DNA of 39,332 nt from Planctomycetia bacterium (GTDB taxonomy: Bacteria; Planctomycetota; Planctomycetia; Pirellulales; UBA1268), in contig JAIOPD010000092.1 of assembly GCA_021414115.1 (NCBI GenBank), forward strand, positions 1 through 39,332, written 5' to 3'. Positions 25,389 to 34,442 of the stretch are shown piece by piece (the first letter of the stretch is position 1; each line of letters begins with the position of its first letter). The notes beneath the pieces are model-generated. The model did not search any database, was not told where the DNA came from, and saw nothing but the letters and a program-made list of their open reading frames with translations. The position numbers were made by a program, and so were the translations under genes.

Positions 25389-26858
25389 TCAGCCGCCACG
25401 CCTCTTGAGCCGCAGGCCGATCTCGACACCCACCTGCGAGAGCGGCAGCACGGCGTCGGCCAGACCGGCCCGCACGACCTCCCCCGGCATGCCCCAGACC
25501 ACACTCGAAAACTCATCCTGGGCGATCACACCCCCACCGGCGGCGACGATCGCCCGCGAGCCGGCGAGGCCGTCACGGCCCATGCCCGTGAGCACCACGC
25601 CGAGCGTGCCGCCTCCCCAGAGCCGGACCGCCGAGCGGAAGAGCACGTCGGCCGATGGTCGGCAGGAGTTTTCCGGCGGATCATCGGTGAGCCGGATGCG
25701 GGGCTGGACCGCGTCACCCACGAGCTCGACGTGCCGGCCGCCGGGGGCCAAGAGCACCTCGCCCGGCTTCGCGCTCTCCCCCTCGGTCGCCTCGCGAACG
25801 GGCAGTCCGCTCACCTTCGCGAGCCGTTCCGCCAGGGCTGCGGTGAAAAAAGCAGGCATGTGCTGGACGATGATGATCGGCACCCGCGCCTCGGGCACGA
25901 AGGCCGGCAGCACCTCGGCGAGCGCCGTCGGCCCACCGGTCGAGACCGCCACCACGACACCCTCGATCCTCGAGTTCCGAGCGGGCCGCGACGACCGCAG
26001 AACCGTCGAACCGCCGCCATTCGGTCCGGCCGCAGCACCCCGGCCCGACATCGAGGCGGTCCCTCGCGACACGAGCGACTTGATCCGGCCGATGACGTCG
26101 CTGCGGATGCGGGCGGCCACGTCGTCCGCGTTCAAGCCGGCAGGCTTGGCAACGTAGTCGTTGGCCCCCGCGAGAAGAGCATCGACCGTGGCCTTCGCTC
26201 CCCGCTCCGTCAGGCTCGAAAACATGATGACGGGAAGTTTTCCGAATCGCTTGCGGATTTCGCGAAGCGCCGTGAGGCCGTCCATGACCGGCATTTCCAC
26301 ATCGAGCAAGACAAGATCGGGCGGCGCCGCGGCGATCGCATCGAGGCAGGTCGCACCATTGACGGCCGTGCCCACGATCTTGAGATCAGGATCGGCGCCG
26401 AGCGTCGCCGTGAGGATGCCGCGAATGGTCGCCGAGTCGTCGCAGATCAATACGCCGATCGGACCGCGACCACCCACCATTGCCAGCTCCCGTGGGACAA
26501 GACCGAGATCGACGAGCTTGCGGGCGAGTGCCGCCGCCGTGAAGGGCTTGGCGAGGTAGTCGTTGATACCCGCTGCCCGGGCCAGGGCGATCCGCTCCTG
26601 ATCGTGCTCGGTCGCAATCATCAGGATCGGCAGGCCTCGATAGGCCGGATCGGCCCTGAGCCGCCGCACGAGTTCCACGCCGTCCATCACGGGCATGTGC
26701 CAGTTGACGGTCACCAGATCAGGCCGGCCGCCAGAGGCGAGCGCCGCGAGGGCCTCGACGCCGTTGCCGGCCTCGCTGCAGGAGAAATTCAACTCCTGCA
26801 GCGCGCGCGCGACGATGCTCCGGCTCGGCTTGGAATCGTCGACGACGAGCGCACGCAC
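25389..26858 (-). CDS. cheB: CheB methylesterase/deamidase with two receiver domains, the first lacking its phospho-acceptor Asp
   Basis: A 489-residue protein with architecture receiver-receiver-CheB. Receiver 1 (1-118) keeps Asp7/Asp8, Thr83 and Lys104, but the acceptor position is Asn52 in LVTVNWHMPVMDG. Receiver 2 (~134-255) is complete (Asp140/141, Asp186 in LVLLDVEMPVMDG, Lys238). A Gly/Ser/Arg-rich linker leads to the esterase domain (~298-489) with catalytic Ser306 in VSTGGP, His333 in VQHMP and Asp429 in GMGRDG. The usual CheB has one receiver and ~350 residues, so this is a CheY-CheB fusion. It should demethylate the adjacent MCP when receiver 2 is phosphorylated by CheA. Receiver 1 may act as a docking or dimerisation module. 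Confidence 0.94.
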   Translation of the reverse strand: MRALVVDDSKPSRSIVARALQELNFSCSEAGNGVEALAALASGGRPDLVTVNWHMPVMDGVELVRRLRADPAYRGLPILMIATEHDQERIALARAAGINDYLAKPFTAAALARKLVDLGLVPRELAMVGGRGPIGVLICDDSATIRGILTATLGADPDLKIVGTAVNGATCLDAIAAAPPDLVLLDVEMPVMDGLTALREIRKRFGKLPVIMFSSLTERGAKATVDALLAGANDYVAKPAGLNADDVAARIRSDVIGRIKSLVSRGTASMSGRGAAAGPNGGGSTVLRSSRPARNSRIEGVVVAVSTGGPTALAEVLPAFVPEARVPIIIVQHMPAFFTAALAERLAKVSGLPVREATEGESAKPGEVLLAPGGRHVELVGDAVQPRIRLTDDPPENSCRPSADVLFRSAVRLWGGGTLGVVLTGMGRDGLAGSRAIVAAGGGVIAQDEFSSVVWGMPGEVVRAGLADAVLPLSQVGVEIGLRLKRRGG

Positions 26859-26913
26859 CGCTGGGATCCTCCCTGACCCGTCCGGCCGTCCGGCAGCCGG
26901 TCACGAACCGCCG

Positions 26914-29061
26914 CTATTTACGCCTGTATTCTTCCACGAGCTGCTGCAGGGCCTGTGCCATGCGGGAGAGTTCCTGCGACGAGACCTGCGTGTTGGAAGC
27001 CCCCTCGGCCGTGCTCTGCGCGGCCTGGGCCACCTGCACGATATTCTCCGCGATCTCCGACGACCCCGTGGTGGCCTCGGCAATATTGCGGCTGATCTCG
27101 CTCGTCGTCACCGATTGTTCCTCGACCGCCGCGGCGATCTTCGTCTGCAGGCTGTCGATCTCCTCGATCACCTTGCCGATTTCCGCGATCTCGTCAACGG
27201 CTCGCCGCGTGTCACCCTGCATCGACTCGATCCGGCCGCCGATGTCCTCGGTGGCCTTCGCGGTGTCGCGGGCAAGCTCCTTCACCTCGCTGGCGACGAC
27301 GGCGAACCCCTTGCCGGCCTCGCCGGCACGGGCAGCCTCGATCGTGGCATTCAGCGCGAGGAGGTTGGTCTGCTCCGCGATCGACGTGATCACCTTGATG
27401 ACGGCCCCGATCTCGTTGCTCGATCGGCCGAGGGCCGCCATGGTCGAGGATGTCGCCGACGCCATCTCCACCGCGCGTCGGGCGGTGGTGGCGGCATCCT
27501 GGGCGTTCCTGGCGATCTCGTGGATGCTGGCGACGAGGTTGTCGATCGAGCCCGATACGGTCCGGGCGTTGCCACTCACCTGCTCCGCGGCAGCGGAGAC
27601 CAGATTGGCCTGGGCCGTCGTCTGCTCGGCGGCCGCGCTCATCTGCTGGCTGACGCTCGTGAGCTCCTCCGAGGAGCTGGCCAGGGCGTGCGTGTTGTCC
27701 ACGATACCGCCGACCAGCGCCGCCTGACGCCGCGTCTCGCGGGTCAGCCGGCGGGCGATCAGCGTCGAGACGCCAAGCACCGCGGCGCTCGTCAATCCAA
27801 ACACCGTGATCCCGAGACGCAGCAGCCGGTTGACCGGCTCGAATACCTCGGCCGCATCGACCTCGGAAATGAGCGCCCAGCGGACATCGCCCCGGCCGCC
27901 CGAGGGATCACGATGCACGACGATCGGCCGCCATGACACCAGCGATCGGACACTCCGATAGTCGACCGCCTCGGCCGTGCCAGTCTTACCTTCATCAACC
28001 GCCGCCCGGACGGCAGGCGTATCGACCTTGAAGTCCGGATTGATGATCGTGGTTTTCGTGCCGAGCTCCTCGGCAAACCGCGAGTTGCTGCGAAACAGCC
28101 GATCGCCGCCCACCGCATAGGTCTCGCCTGTTCTCCCCATGCCGGTCGTCTCGCCGATGATCGCGTCGGCCTTCCCGATCGGAATCTGGAAGGCGACGAC
28201 ACCCACGACCTGACGGCCTTCGAGGATCGGCGCGGCGATAAAGCTGGCCGGCTCGTTGCACGACGGCAGATATCGGGCGAACTCGCCGAAAGCGACGGCG
28301 TCACGGCGGCCGCTCGCCGCCGCCTGCTGGAAGGCCACGCCCAGGCTCGTCGTCACCAGGGGCCCCTCCCGCAGCGATGCCCCCAGATCGGTCTCCTTCG
28401 CCACGCTGTAGACGATCTTGCCGGACACGGCGTCGATGAGAAACACGTCGGCCACGCCGTACCTTTCGCACAAGCTGCGAAAGAACGGATGAAACGTGCC
28501 GTGGGCCCTCGTGTAGGCCGACGCATCGGCAGCAGCATCCAGCAGGCCTTTCGCGCCGATGGCGTTGTCGTTTCGGCGGATGTAGAGGTATTGCAGATAG
28601 GCCGAATCATCATCGAGCGAGTCGGCGAGTGGTTCGAGGTTGACCGAATCGTCGGCCCGCCGGCGATACTCCGCCGCGAACTCGCCCGTGTAGAAGGTCG
28701 CGAGTTCCCGTCGCGCCGTGGCCAGCGCCTTTTCGTCGACCTTGTCGTCACTGCGGATGGTGGCCAGGCCGTCCCTGAATTTCTCGAGCGACTCGCGCAC
28801 GACCCGTCCCTCGGCGAGCACGCCGAGCTGCTGCCGCAGCGCGTGGAAATACCGCTCCACCGACTTGCCGGTGACGGCGTTGACGGTCTCGAGTTGCTTG
28901 AAAGCCTGCTCCCGCAGGGCGGCCGACGAACTGCGATAGCTGATCATGCCCATAAAGGCCATGGGAATCAGCGACACGCCGAGCAGGGCGAGGAGGAGCG
29001 GATTGGTGAGGAACGCACGCCAGCCGCCGGCGGCGATACCGGAGGGATCACGATCTGCCAT
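26914..29061 (-). CDS. Methyl-accepting chemotaxis protein
   Basis: A 715-residue receptor. Membrane segments lie at ~21-41 and ~413-438, with a ~370-residue periplasmic domain between (double-Cache-like: [52 protein letters not shown]). The cytoplasmic domain contains the conserved hairpin tip ([20 protein letters not shown], then [14 protein letters not shown], ~565-600). No recognisable HAMP domain is present; helices follow directly after TM2 with only a short Arg-rich link. The C-terminus EEYRRK lacks a CheR-tethering pentapeptide. The ATG at 29061 overlaps the cheW end by 14 bp, so translation is probably coupled. The ligand is unknown. Confidence 0.93.
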   Translation of the reverse strand: MADRDPSGIAAGGWRAFLTNPLLLALLGVSLIPMAFMGMISYRSSSAALREQAFKQLETVNAVTGKSVERYFHALRQQLGVLAEGRVVRESLEKFRDGLATIRSDDKVDEKALATARRELATFYTGEFAAEYRRRADDSVNLEPLADSLDDDSAYLQYLYIRRNDNAIGAKGLLDAAADASAYTRAHGTFHPFFRSLCERYGVADVFLIDAVSGKIVYSVAKETDLGASLREGPLVTTSLGVAFQQAAASGRRDAVAFGEFARYLPSCNEPASFIAAPILEGRQVVGVVAFQIPIGKADAIIGETTGMGRTGETYAVGGDRLFRSNSRFAEELGTKTTIINPDFKVDTPAVRAAVDEGKTGTAEAVDYRSVRSLVSWRPIVVHRDPSGGRGDVRWALISEVDAAEVFEPVNRLLRLGITVFGLTSAAVLGVSTLIARRLTRETRRQAALVGGIVDNTHALASSSEELTSVSQQMSAAAEQTTAQANLVSAAAEQVSGNARTVSGSIDNLVASIHEIARNAQDAATTARRAVEMASATSSTMAALGRSSNEIGAVIKVITSIAEQTNLLALNATIEAARAGEAGKGFAVVASEVKELARDTAKATEDIGGRIESMQGDTRRAVDEIAEIGKVIEEIDSLQTKIAAAVEEQSVTTSEISRNIAEATTGSSEIAENIVQVAQAAQSTAEGASNTQVSSQELSRMAQALQQLVEEYRRK

Positions 29062-29533
29062 GGGAAATCGCCTGCCTTTCGAGGGTCTGCGGCCGCGGCC
29101 GCATGAATGACTGAATCATGCGCTGGGGATCGAGAAGATGCACCAGCCGGTCCGGTGCCGCGAACACGCCCACCAAAGCCTCGCCCGGACCCTCGGCCGA
29201 CGAGGTCGTCGGCTGCTCGATCCGATCCTGCGGAAGTTCCAGGACATCGAGCATCTCGTCGATCACGAGACCGTACCAGTCGTCCTGCAGCGCGATCACC
29301 AGATGCGTCGGTTGCTCGGGCGTCTTCCGCGACACCCCGAGATGGATCGCCGGGTCGATCACGGGCACGATTCGGCCGCGGAGGTGGAGCAGGCCGAGGA
29401 TGGCGTCGGGGGCAAGCGGCACCCGCGTGAGGTGGCCACCCCGCAGCACCTCGACCACGCCAGCGGTGGGCACCGCAAAGCAGGCGTCGCCGATGCGAAA
29501 GGTGCAGAAATCGTGCATGGGGGGTTCGTTCAT
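29048..29533 (-). CDS. cheW: CheW adaptor protein
   Basis: A 161-residue single CheW domain ([56 protein letters not shown]) that links the receptor to CheA in signalling arrays. The start codon shares one base with the cheA stop (TGATG), and the end overlaps the MCP start by 14 bp, so the three genes form one tightly coupled unit. A C-terminal extension ([18 protein letters not shown]) exceeds the domain by about 20 residues and mostly reflects the overlap region. Confidence 0.93.
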   Translation of the reverse strand: MNEPPMHDFCTFRIGDACFAVPTAGVVEVLRGGHLTRVPLAPDAILGLLHLRGRIVPVIDPAIHLGVSRKTPEQPTHLVIALQDDWYGLVIDEMLDVLELPQDRIEQPTTSSAEGPGEALVGVFAAPDRLVHLLDPQRMIQSFMRPRPQTLERQAISHGRS

Positions 29534-31725
29534 CAGGCGTCACCCACCGCCGTGTCGAGATCGATGACTTCAGTGGCGACGCCGCCGAGCGCGAGGATGC
29601 CAGCCACGCCCGGCGATGTCGTCGGCTGGAGCCGTGACTCGGCGGCCAAGACGTCGATGATCGAACCGACGGCAAGACCGAATCCGCCCTGTGATCCACC
29701 GACGACCACCACGTTCACCGTCGGCGGTGATGTGGTCGACACACACCCCAGAAGTTCGTCGGCATCCTCGAGCGTCGTAAATCCATCGCCGCGGCGGACG
29801 ACGCGACGGTGACCGACAACCTCAACCTCGTCGCGATGAAACGTCTCGAGCCGCACCACGTCGGCCAGCGGCACGGCCACCCTGCGACCGCCGAGAGTAC
29901 CGCAGACGAGATACCGATCCGTAATCTCGACGATGGGAATCGGGGCGGCGTCTGGCTCGCGGTCGACCGGAGGCAGTCTCAGAATCCTCAGCAGGCCGCG
30001 GAGGTCGAGGATCAAGACGACGCCACCGTCACCGAGCACGGTGGCGCCGGTGTAGAGCCCCAGGGCGGTCAGCAGTCCGCCGATCGGCTTGACCACGATC
30101 GTGGAGAGGCTCGCAGCGTCGAGCAGTTCGCGGCACCGCAGATGCCCCGCGCTCGACTGCATCCCATCGACCACCAGGCCAAACTCCCGGTCGTCCACCC
30201 GCACGAGCACGACCGTCCCATCCTCGCGACAGGCCGTGGTCTCCCGGATGCCCAGAAACTGGTCGAGAAACACGATCGGCACGAGCCGCCCGCGGACCCG
30301 CATCACGGGCGCCTCGGCGAGCCCTTCGATCCGCGGCCCGGAGCGGTCCCGCTTGAGCGGCACCAACTCCCCCACCGCCGACTGCGGGATCGCAAACCGC
30401 TCGCTCCCACAGCGGACGACGAGCGCCGGCATGATCGCAAGCGTGAGCGGCACGTGGACGCTGATGACGGTGCCAATGCCCGCGGTGCTCTGGATGTCGA
30501 CGGTGCCACCGATCGCCTCGATGTTGGTCCGCACCACATCCATGCCCACGCCGCGGCCCGACACGCTGGTGACCGTCGCCGCCGTGGAAAAGCCTGGCTC
30601 GAAGATGAACTGCAGCACTTGATCGGGGGGCATGGCGGCGGCCTCGGCGGCCGAGACGAGCCCCCGTGCCACCGCCTTTTCCCGCACCTTCTCGAAGGCG
30701 ATGCCGCCGCCGTCGTCGGCCACCTCGATCGTCACCCGGCCGCTCTCGTTGAAGGCCCGCAGCGAGAGTCGGCCCACGCGGGGCTTGCCGCTAGCGACGC
30801 GGACGTCCGGCGGCTCGATGCCGTGGTCGACGGAGTTGCGAATCAGATGCGTGAGCGGGTCGCGGATGCTCTCGATCAGCGTGCGGTCGAGTTCGGTGTC
30901 GGCGCCGTCGATGACCAGCTCAACTTCCTTGCCGCAGGAGGCGGCGACGTCGCGGACGGTCCTCGGGAAGCGGTTGAAGACGTGCTCGACCGGCTGCATC
31001 CGCGTCTTGACCGCGGTCTCCTGCAGCGCGTTGGTCACGGTGTTGATCCGTTGCGCCACCGCCTGCACCGCAGGATCGTCGCTGTCGAGGCTCCGCAGCT
31101 GGTTGCGGGCCAGCACGAGTTCGCCGACCAGATCGAGGATCGATGCGAGAAGATCGACGTCGACTCGGACCGTGGTCTCGGCCGTAGCCACGGGAGCAGC
31201 CGCAGTCGGCTGGACGGGTGGGATTGGCTGAGCCGGCGGAGGCGTGGCCGCTGGTACAGCCGCAGCCGGCGCTGCCGCCCGTGGCTCGGGAACGGCCGGG
31301 GACTCCTGCGTCACTGGTGACGGCGAGGTGGAGATCGGGGTCTGCTCGGCCGCGGCGGCGAGCGCCCGGGACAGATCCCGATAATCCTGATCGCCCTCGT
31401 TGCCCGTGGTCTCGATCGCCTGCAGGATCGACCGCACCGCATCGACCATCGAGTAGAGCGAGCCCGTGACACGGTCATCGAGCGTCAGCTTGCCGTCCCG
31501 TAAGCGGCCCAGAAGATGCTCGCCGCTGTGGGCCAGGGCACCGAGCTTCGAGAATCCGAAGAAGCCGCTGTTGCCCTTGATCGTGTGCACCGTTCGAAAG
31601 ATGCTCGCAACCCGCTGGGCATCATCGGGCTGCTTCTCCAGCGCAATGAGGTCCTGGTCGAGTTGGTCGAGGTTTTCGCTCGACTCGACCAAAAACTCCT
31701 CGATAAACTCGCGGTTGTCAGTCAT
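29533..31725 (-). CDS. cheA: CheA chemosensory histidine kinase with tandem CheW-like domains
   Basis: A 730-residue kinase. The Hpt domain (1-~110) has phospho-acceptor His47 in VHTIKGNSGFFGF. No P2 response-regulator-docking domain is evident; a ~60-residue Pro/Ala linker (~125-185) takes its place. Dimerisation helices (~186-255) precede the ATP-binding domain with LIRNSVDHGIE (N box), EVADDGGGI (337-341) and SGRGVGMD. Two CheW-like domains follow (~430-580 and ~597-725), whereas classical CheA has one. The ATG at 31725 matches the family start; the frame is open to 31911 without similarity, and no clear ribosome site is seen. It is first in the operon cheA-cheW-mcp-cheB-cheR. The missing P2 domain suggests docking to its regulators differs from E. 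coli. Confidence 0.94.
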   Translation of the reverse strand: MTDNREFIEEFLVESSENLDQLDQDLIALEKQPDDAQRVASIFRTVHTIKGNSGFFGFSKLGALAHSGEHLLGRLRDGKLTLDDRVTGSLYSMVDAVRSILQAIETTGNEGDQDYRDLSRALAAAAEQTPISTSPSPVTQESPAVPEPRAAAPAAAVPAATPPPAQPIPPVQPTAAAPVATAETTVRVDVDLLASILDLVGELVLARNQLRSLDSDDPAVQAVAQRINTVTNALQETAVKTRMQPVEHVFNRFPRTVRDVAASCGKEVELVIDGADTELDRTLIESIRDPLTHLIRNSVDHGIEPPDVRVASGKPRVGRLSLRAFNESGRVTIEVADDGGGIAFEKVREKAVARGLVSAAEAAAMPPDQVLQFIFEPGFSTAATVTSVSGRGVGMDVVRTNIEAIGGTVDIQSTAGIGTVISVHVPLTLAIMPALVVRCGSERFAIPQSAVGELVPLKRDRSGPRIEGLAEAPVMRVRGRLVPIVFLDQFLGIRETTACREDGTVVLVRVDDREFGLVVDGMQSSAGHLRCRELLDAASLSTIVVKPIGGLLTALGLYTGATVLGDGGVVLILDLRGLLRILRLPPVDREPDAAPIPIVEITDRYLVCGTLGGRRVAVPLADVVRLETFHRDEVEVVGHRRVVRRGDGFTTLEDADELLGCVSTTSPPTVNVVVVGGSQGGFGLAVGSIIDVLAAESRLQPTTSPGVAGILALGGVATEVIDLDTAVGDA

Positions 31726-31870
31726 CCGTGTCAGAGAGGGGACCGGCGGAAGAGAAGACGCTCGTTCCGGGGCGTGGCGACGGGGCAGTCTGCGGCGACT
31801 TTGCCGGCGCAGTTCCCGATCCCCAAGCATACACCTCAAACCGAACCGCCCGGGCCGTCGATCTGGTGAA

Positions 31871-33142
31871 TCAGCCGTTATTCCCGGCAGAGACAGCACC
31901 ACCGGCCCCATCCCCTCTGGACTTCATCGACTGGTCCATCAGCGGCCAGAGGTCGTCGATACGATCTTTGAAAAAGTCACCGATCAGGATGTCGGTGATG
32001 AGCGGCTTCGACTCGCCATGTTGCTTGACGAGCTGGCCGAAGTTGAGGCCATCGTAGAAGCCGCACACGAGCCTGCGCATCCGATCCATGCCGGCGACGT
32101 AGTCGGGCCCCCACGCACCCAGTCGCTCCGCCGACGTGTCGCCCTGTTCGAGTCCGGCGGCGATTGCGTCGGCTGCAAGCGCGCCGCTCTTGAGCGCCAG
32201 CAGAATCCCGGACGAATAGAGTGGGTCGAGGAAGCCGAAGGCATCGCCCACCAGCACCCAGCCGTCGCCGGCCACCTTCGTGGAACTGTAGGAGTATTCC
32301 TTGGCCGCACGAAACGGCGCGATCCGCTCGGCCGCGGCGATTCGCGGCTGTACGCCAGGGCAGCGGGCCACCTCTTCGCCGTAGATCATCTCGAGGTCTT
32401 TCGAGTCGCGATTCTTGAAGAGGTGATCGTAGGGGGCAACCACGCCGACGCTGACGACGTCGTCGGCGAGCGGGATGTACCAAAACCAGCCGATCTTGCC
32501 CGCCGTCTGCATCACGAGCGTGGCACCCGCATCGCGGCCGCTCTCCCGCGCGGCCCCCTTCCAGTAGGTCCAGATCGCAGCCTTCTTCAAGACCGGATCC
32601 CACTGCCGCAGCCCCAGCCGATCGAGGATCAAGCCGCTCTGGCCCGCGGCATCGACCACGACCTGGCAGCGAATCACCTGCTCGACACCCGCGTCATCGA
32701 CCGCCCGCACGCCCACCGCCCGCTCTCCCTCGAAGAGCACTTCGAGCACCCGCGTCCCTTCCTGCACATCGACTCCGTGCCGGCGGGCGTTGTCGAGCAT
32801 CAGGTGGTCAAACTCCTGCCGCGACACCTGCCACGTCCGCGAACTTTCATGCTCCTTGTAATCGGCGAAGTAAAACGGCTCCGACACGCGGCCCTGTTCG
32901 GAGACGAACTGCACGCTGTGCTTCTCGACGAAGGGGCCGCCCCGCAGCGTCGGCAGGATACCGAGCCGGCCCAGCACCCAGAACGTCTCCGGGATCAGCG
33001 ATTCCCCGACGTGGTAACGGGGGAACCGCTCTCGTTCGAGCAGTCGCACCGTCCGGCCTTGCTGCACCAAGAGCGTGGCCGTGGTGGCCCCCGCCGGCCC
33101 GCCGCCAATGACCACCACTTCGGGACTTGCTGCCGCGATCAT
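31871..33142 (-). CDS. FAD-dependent oxidoreductase resembling flavin-dependent halogenases
   Basis: A 423-residue flavoprotein. The Rossmann FAD motif VVVIGGGPAGATTA is at the N-terminus, followed by FPRYHVGESLIPE, typical of the halogenase / geranylgeranyl-reductase superfamily. Two features favour the halogenase side: WFWYIP at 219-224, which fits the WxWxIP signature, and Lys74 in FVEKHSVQF, where halogenases carry their catalytic lysine. The late FAD motif is VGDAFGFLDPLYSSGI (~298-313). Such enzymes need a flavin reductase and a substrate, often carrier-bound; no biosynthetic genes are adjacent, so the product is unknown. A plain monooxygenase or reductase remains possible. Confidence 0.82.
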   Translation of the reverse strand: MIAAASPEVVVIGGGPAGATTATLLVQQGRTVRLLERERFPRYHVGESLIPETFWVLGRLGILPTLRGGPFVEKHSVQFVSEQGRVSEPFYFADYKEHESSRTWQVSRQEFDHLMLDNARRHGVDVQEGTRVLEVLFEGERAVGVRAVDDAGVEQVIRCQVVVDAAGQSGLILDRLGLRQWDPVLKKAAIWTYWKGAARESGRDAGATLVMQTAGKIGWFWYIPLADDVVSVGVVAPYDHLFKNRDSKDLEMIYGEEVARCPGVQPRIAAAERIAPFRAAKEYSYSSTKVAGDGWVLVGDAFGFLDPLYSSGILLALKSGALAADAIAAGLEQGDTSAERLGAWGPDYVAGMDRMRRLVCGFYDGLNFGQLVKQHGESKPLITDILIGDFFKDRIDDLWPLMDQSMKSRGDGAGGAVSAGNNG

Positions 33143-33481
33143 GACGTTGATTCCAGCTCCACGATCAAGCCACTACCGTCAACGATAACCCTAGCCCTGA
33201 CACCCTCGACCGGCAACATCGCCTCCGCGGCAGGCTTTTCCGCAAGACCGAGCGACCGGGAGGGGCCTGGGGCGTCCCAAGTCACGAACTCAGCGAGGGG
33301 CTGCCCGTGCCCCGGAGCCGGCGTATGACGCCAAGCGCAGCCCGGAAGGCGAAGCGCCGGCGGCATCCGAGTGAGTGAAGCCCAGGTTGGGCGCAGCGAA
33401 CGTCCGGCGACGGGGCACGGGCAGCCCCCAAGCCACCCAGGACGTGGAACCCCAGCCTCAGCAGCCCCGGCAACGTCTCGG
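33143..33481. other. Intergenic region holding a repeat element
   Basis: This 339-bp gap lies between the start of the flavoenzyme gene and the end of the small HTH-like gene, both on the minus strand. The repeat element fills its middle. The part next to 33142 should contain the flavoenzyme promoter, but I could not pick a convincing one, and no gene is visible. Confidence 0.6.
33297..33429 (+). repeat. Inverted-repeat element, copy 3
   Basis: A 133-bp element with ends GGGGCTGCCCGTGCCCCG (from 33297) and CGGGGCACGGGCAGCCCC (to 33428), fully complementary. The core shares AGCCGGCGTA, GCGCAGCCCGGA, TCCGAGTGAG and GCAGCGAACGTCCGGC with the copy at 24391-24532, in the same order and spacing. 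Confidence 0.8.
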
Positions 33482-33877
33482 TCAGCCCTCGAACTGCCGG
33501 AGCGCCTCGAGCGCGGCGATCGCGCGATCGAGCCCGCCCAGACGACCGACGGCCTTCTTCGCCGCCACCAGGTCCTCGATCGAGATCTTCGCCTTCGACT
33601 TCACACTCTTGCTGGCCGCCGCCGCTACCGCGACCAGGTCGCCGCTCTTGCGACGCTTCCGCGGCCGGAAGCCCATCCGCTTGAGCACCATGCTCACCTG
33701 CGGCGACGAGACCGTGATGCCCTGCTTCTTGAGGATCGCGATGATCGCCACGGGCCGGGGCTTCTCCCCCTTGGCCTTCATCGACGAGGCGATCTTGCGG
33801 ATCTCCGCCGACTTGTTGATCTCTTTGGCCTTGTTGGTCTCTTTGGAGAGCTTCTTTTCGGCGGCTTTTTCGACCAT
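33482..33877 (-). CDS. Small Lys-rich protein with HTH-like segment
   Basis: A 131-residue basic protein. The ATG at 33877 is preferred to longer in-frame openings because the conserved-looking part begins there. The Lys/Glu-rich N-terminus leads to NKSAEIRKIASSMK, then PVAIIAILKKQGITVSSPQVSMVLKRMGF, whose helix-turn-helix pattern (…ITVSSPQVSMVLK…) resembles small planctomycete DNA-binding-like proteins I recall. A basic patch (RPRKRRKSG) and a helical C-terminus (KAVGRLGGLDRAIAALEALRQF) follow. Nucleic-acid binding, as a regulator or nucleoid protein, is plausible but unproven. It diverges from the membrane protein at 33996. Confidence 0.7.
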   Translation of the reverse strand: MVEKAAEKKLSKETNKAKEINKSAEIRKIASSMKAKGEKPRPVAIIAILKKQGITVSSPQVSMVLKRMGFRPRKRRKSGDLVAVAAAASKSVKSKAKISIEDLVAAKKAVGRLGGLDRAIAALEALRQFEG

Positions 33878-33995
33878 CGCGTGCGGACCTGCTTCGGGGT
33901 TGTGCTCTGTATTACAATGCCGCCCTCGAGCGACATGACAGAATAATAAGTGCTCAGCGACGCTGACGCAAGAGTTGTGACTTTCACTCCAGCCC

Positions 33996-34442
33996 ATGCT
34001 TCCATCGACCACCCGCTCCGATGCCGCCGCTGTCAAGGCACGCCCACGTTCGGGATGGTCACGTTGGTCATGGAGCGAGATCAATCTCCTCCTCGACATC
34101 GCGCTGTTCGTGACGCTGTGCGCCGCCGCGGTGATCGTCCGCTTCGTGTTTCCACCGGGCCCGGCCGCCAAGGGCTGGCTGCTCTGGGGGCTCGACTACG
34201 ACGCCTGGAGTGGCATCCAGTTCGCCCTGCTGGCCACGCTCGCCGTCGGGATCCTCGTCCACGTCATGCTGCACTGGTCGTGGGTCTGCAACGTGGCTGT
34301 GTCGCGGCTCGCTCGCGACAAGCGCAGCCGCGTCGATGACGGGCTGCAGACGATCTACGGCGTAGGGCTCTTGATCGTGCTCTTGAACGTGATCGGGATC
34401 ACGGTGGCTGCGGCGATGCTCACGATCAAGGGACCGGAATAA
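33996..34442 (+). CDS. Small integral membrane protein, DUF4405-like
   Basis: A 148-residue protein with three membrane segments (~30-52, ~74-98, ~120-143). The second ends in LVHVMLHWSWVC, and the His-x4-His-Trp spacing recalls DUF4405/cytochrome-b-like heme-binding helices; family assignment is tentative. There is no obvious ribosome site before the ATG. Its end overlaps the convergent safE-like gene by 17 bp. Proximity to the oxidase cluster would fit a respiratory membrane role, but it is on the opposite strand. Confidence 0.7.
   Translation: MLPSTTRSDAAAVKARPRSGWSRWSWSEINLLLDIALFVTLCAAAVIVRFVFPPGPAAKGWLLWGLDYDAWSGIQFALLATLAVGILVHVMLHWSWVCNVAVSRLARDKRSRVDDGLQTIYGVGLLIVLLNVIGITVAAAMLTIKGPE

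Noticed and set aside
29809-33328. Two long plus-strand frames (503 and 620 codons) opposite cheA and the flavoenzyme
   Set aside because: His/Arg/Pro-rich shadows without motifs; minus-strand genes are unambiguous.
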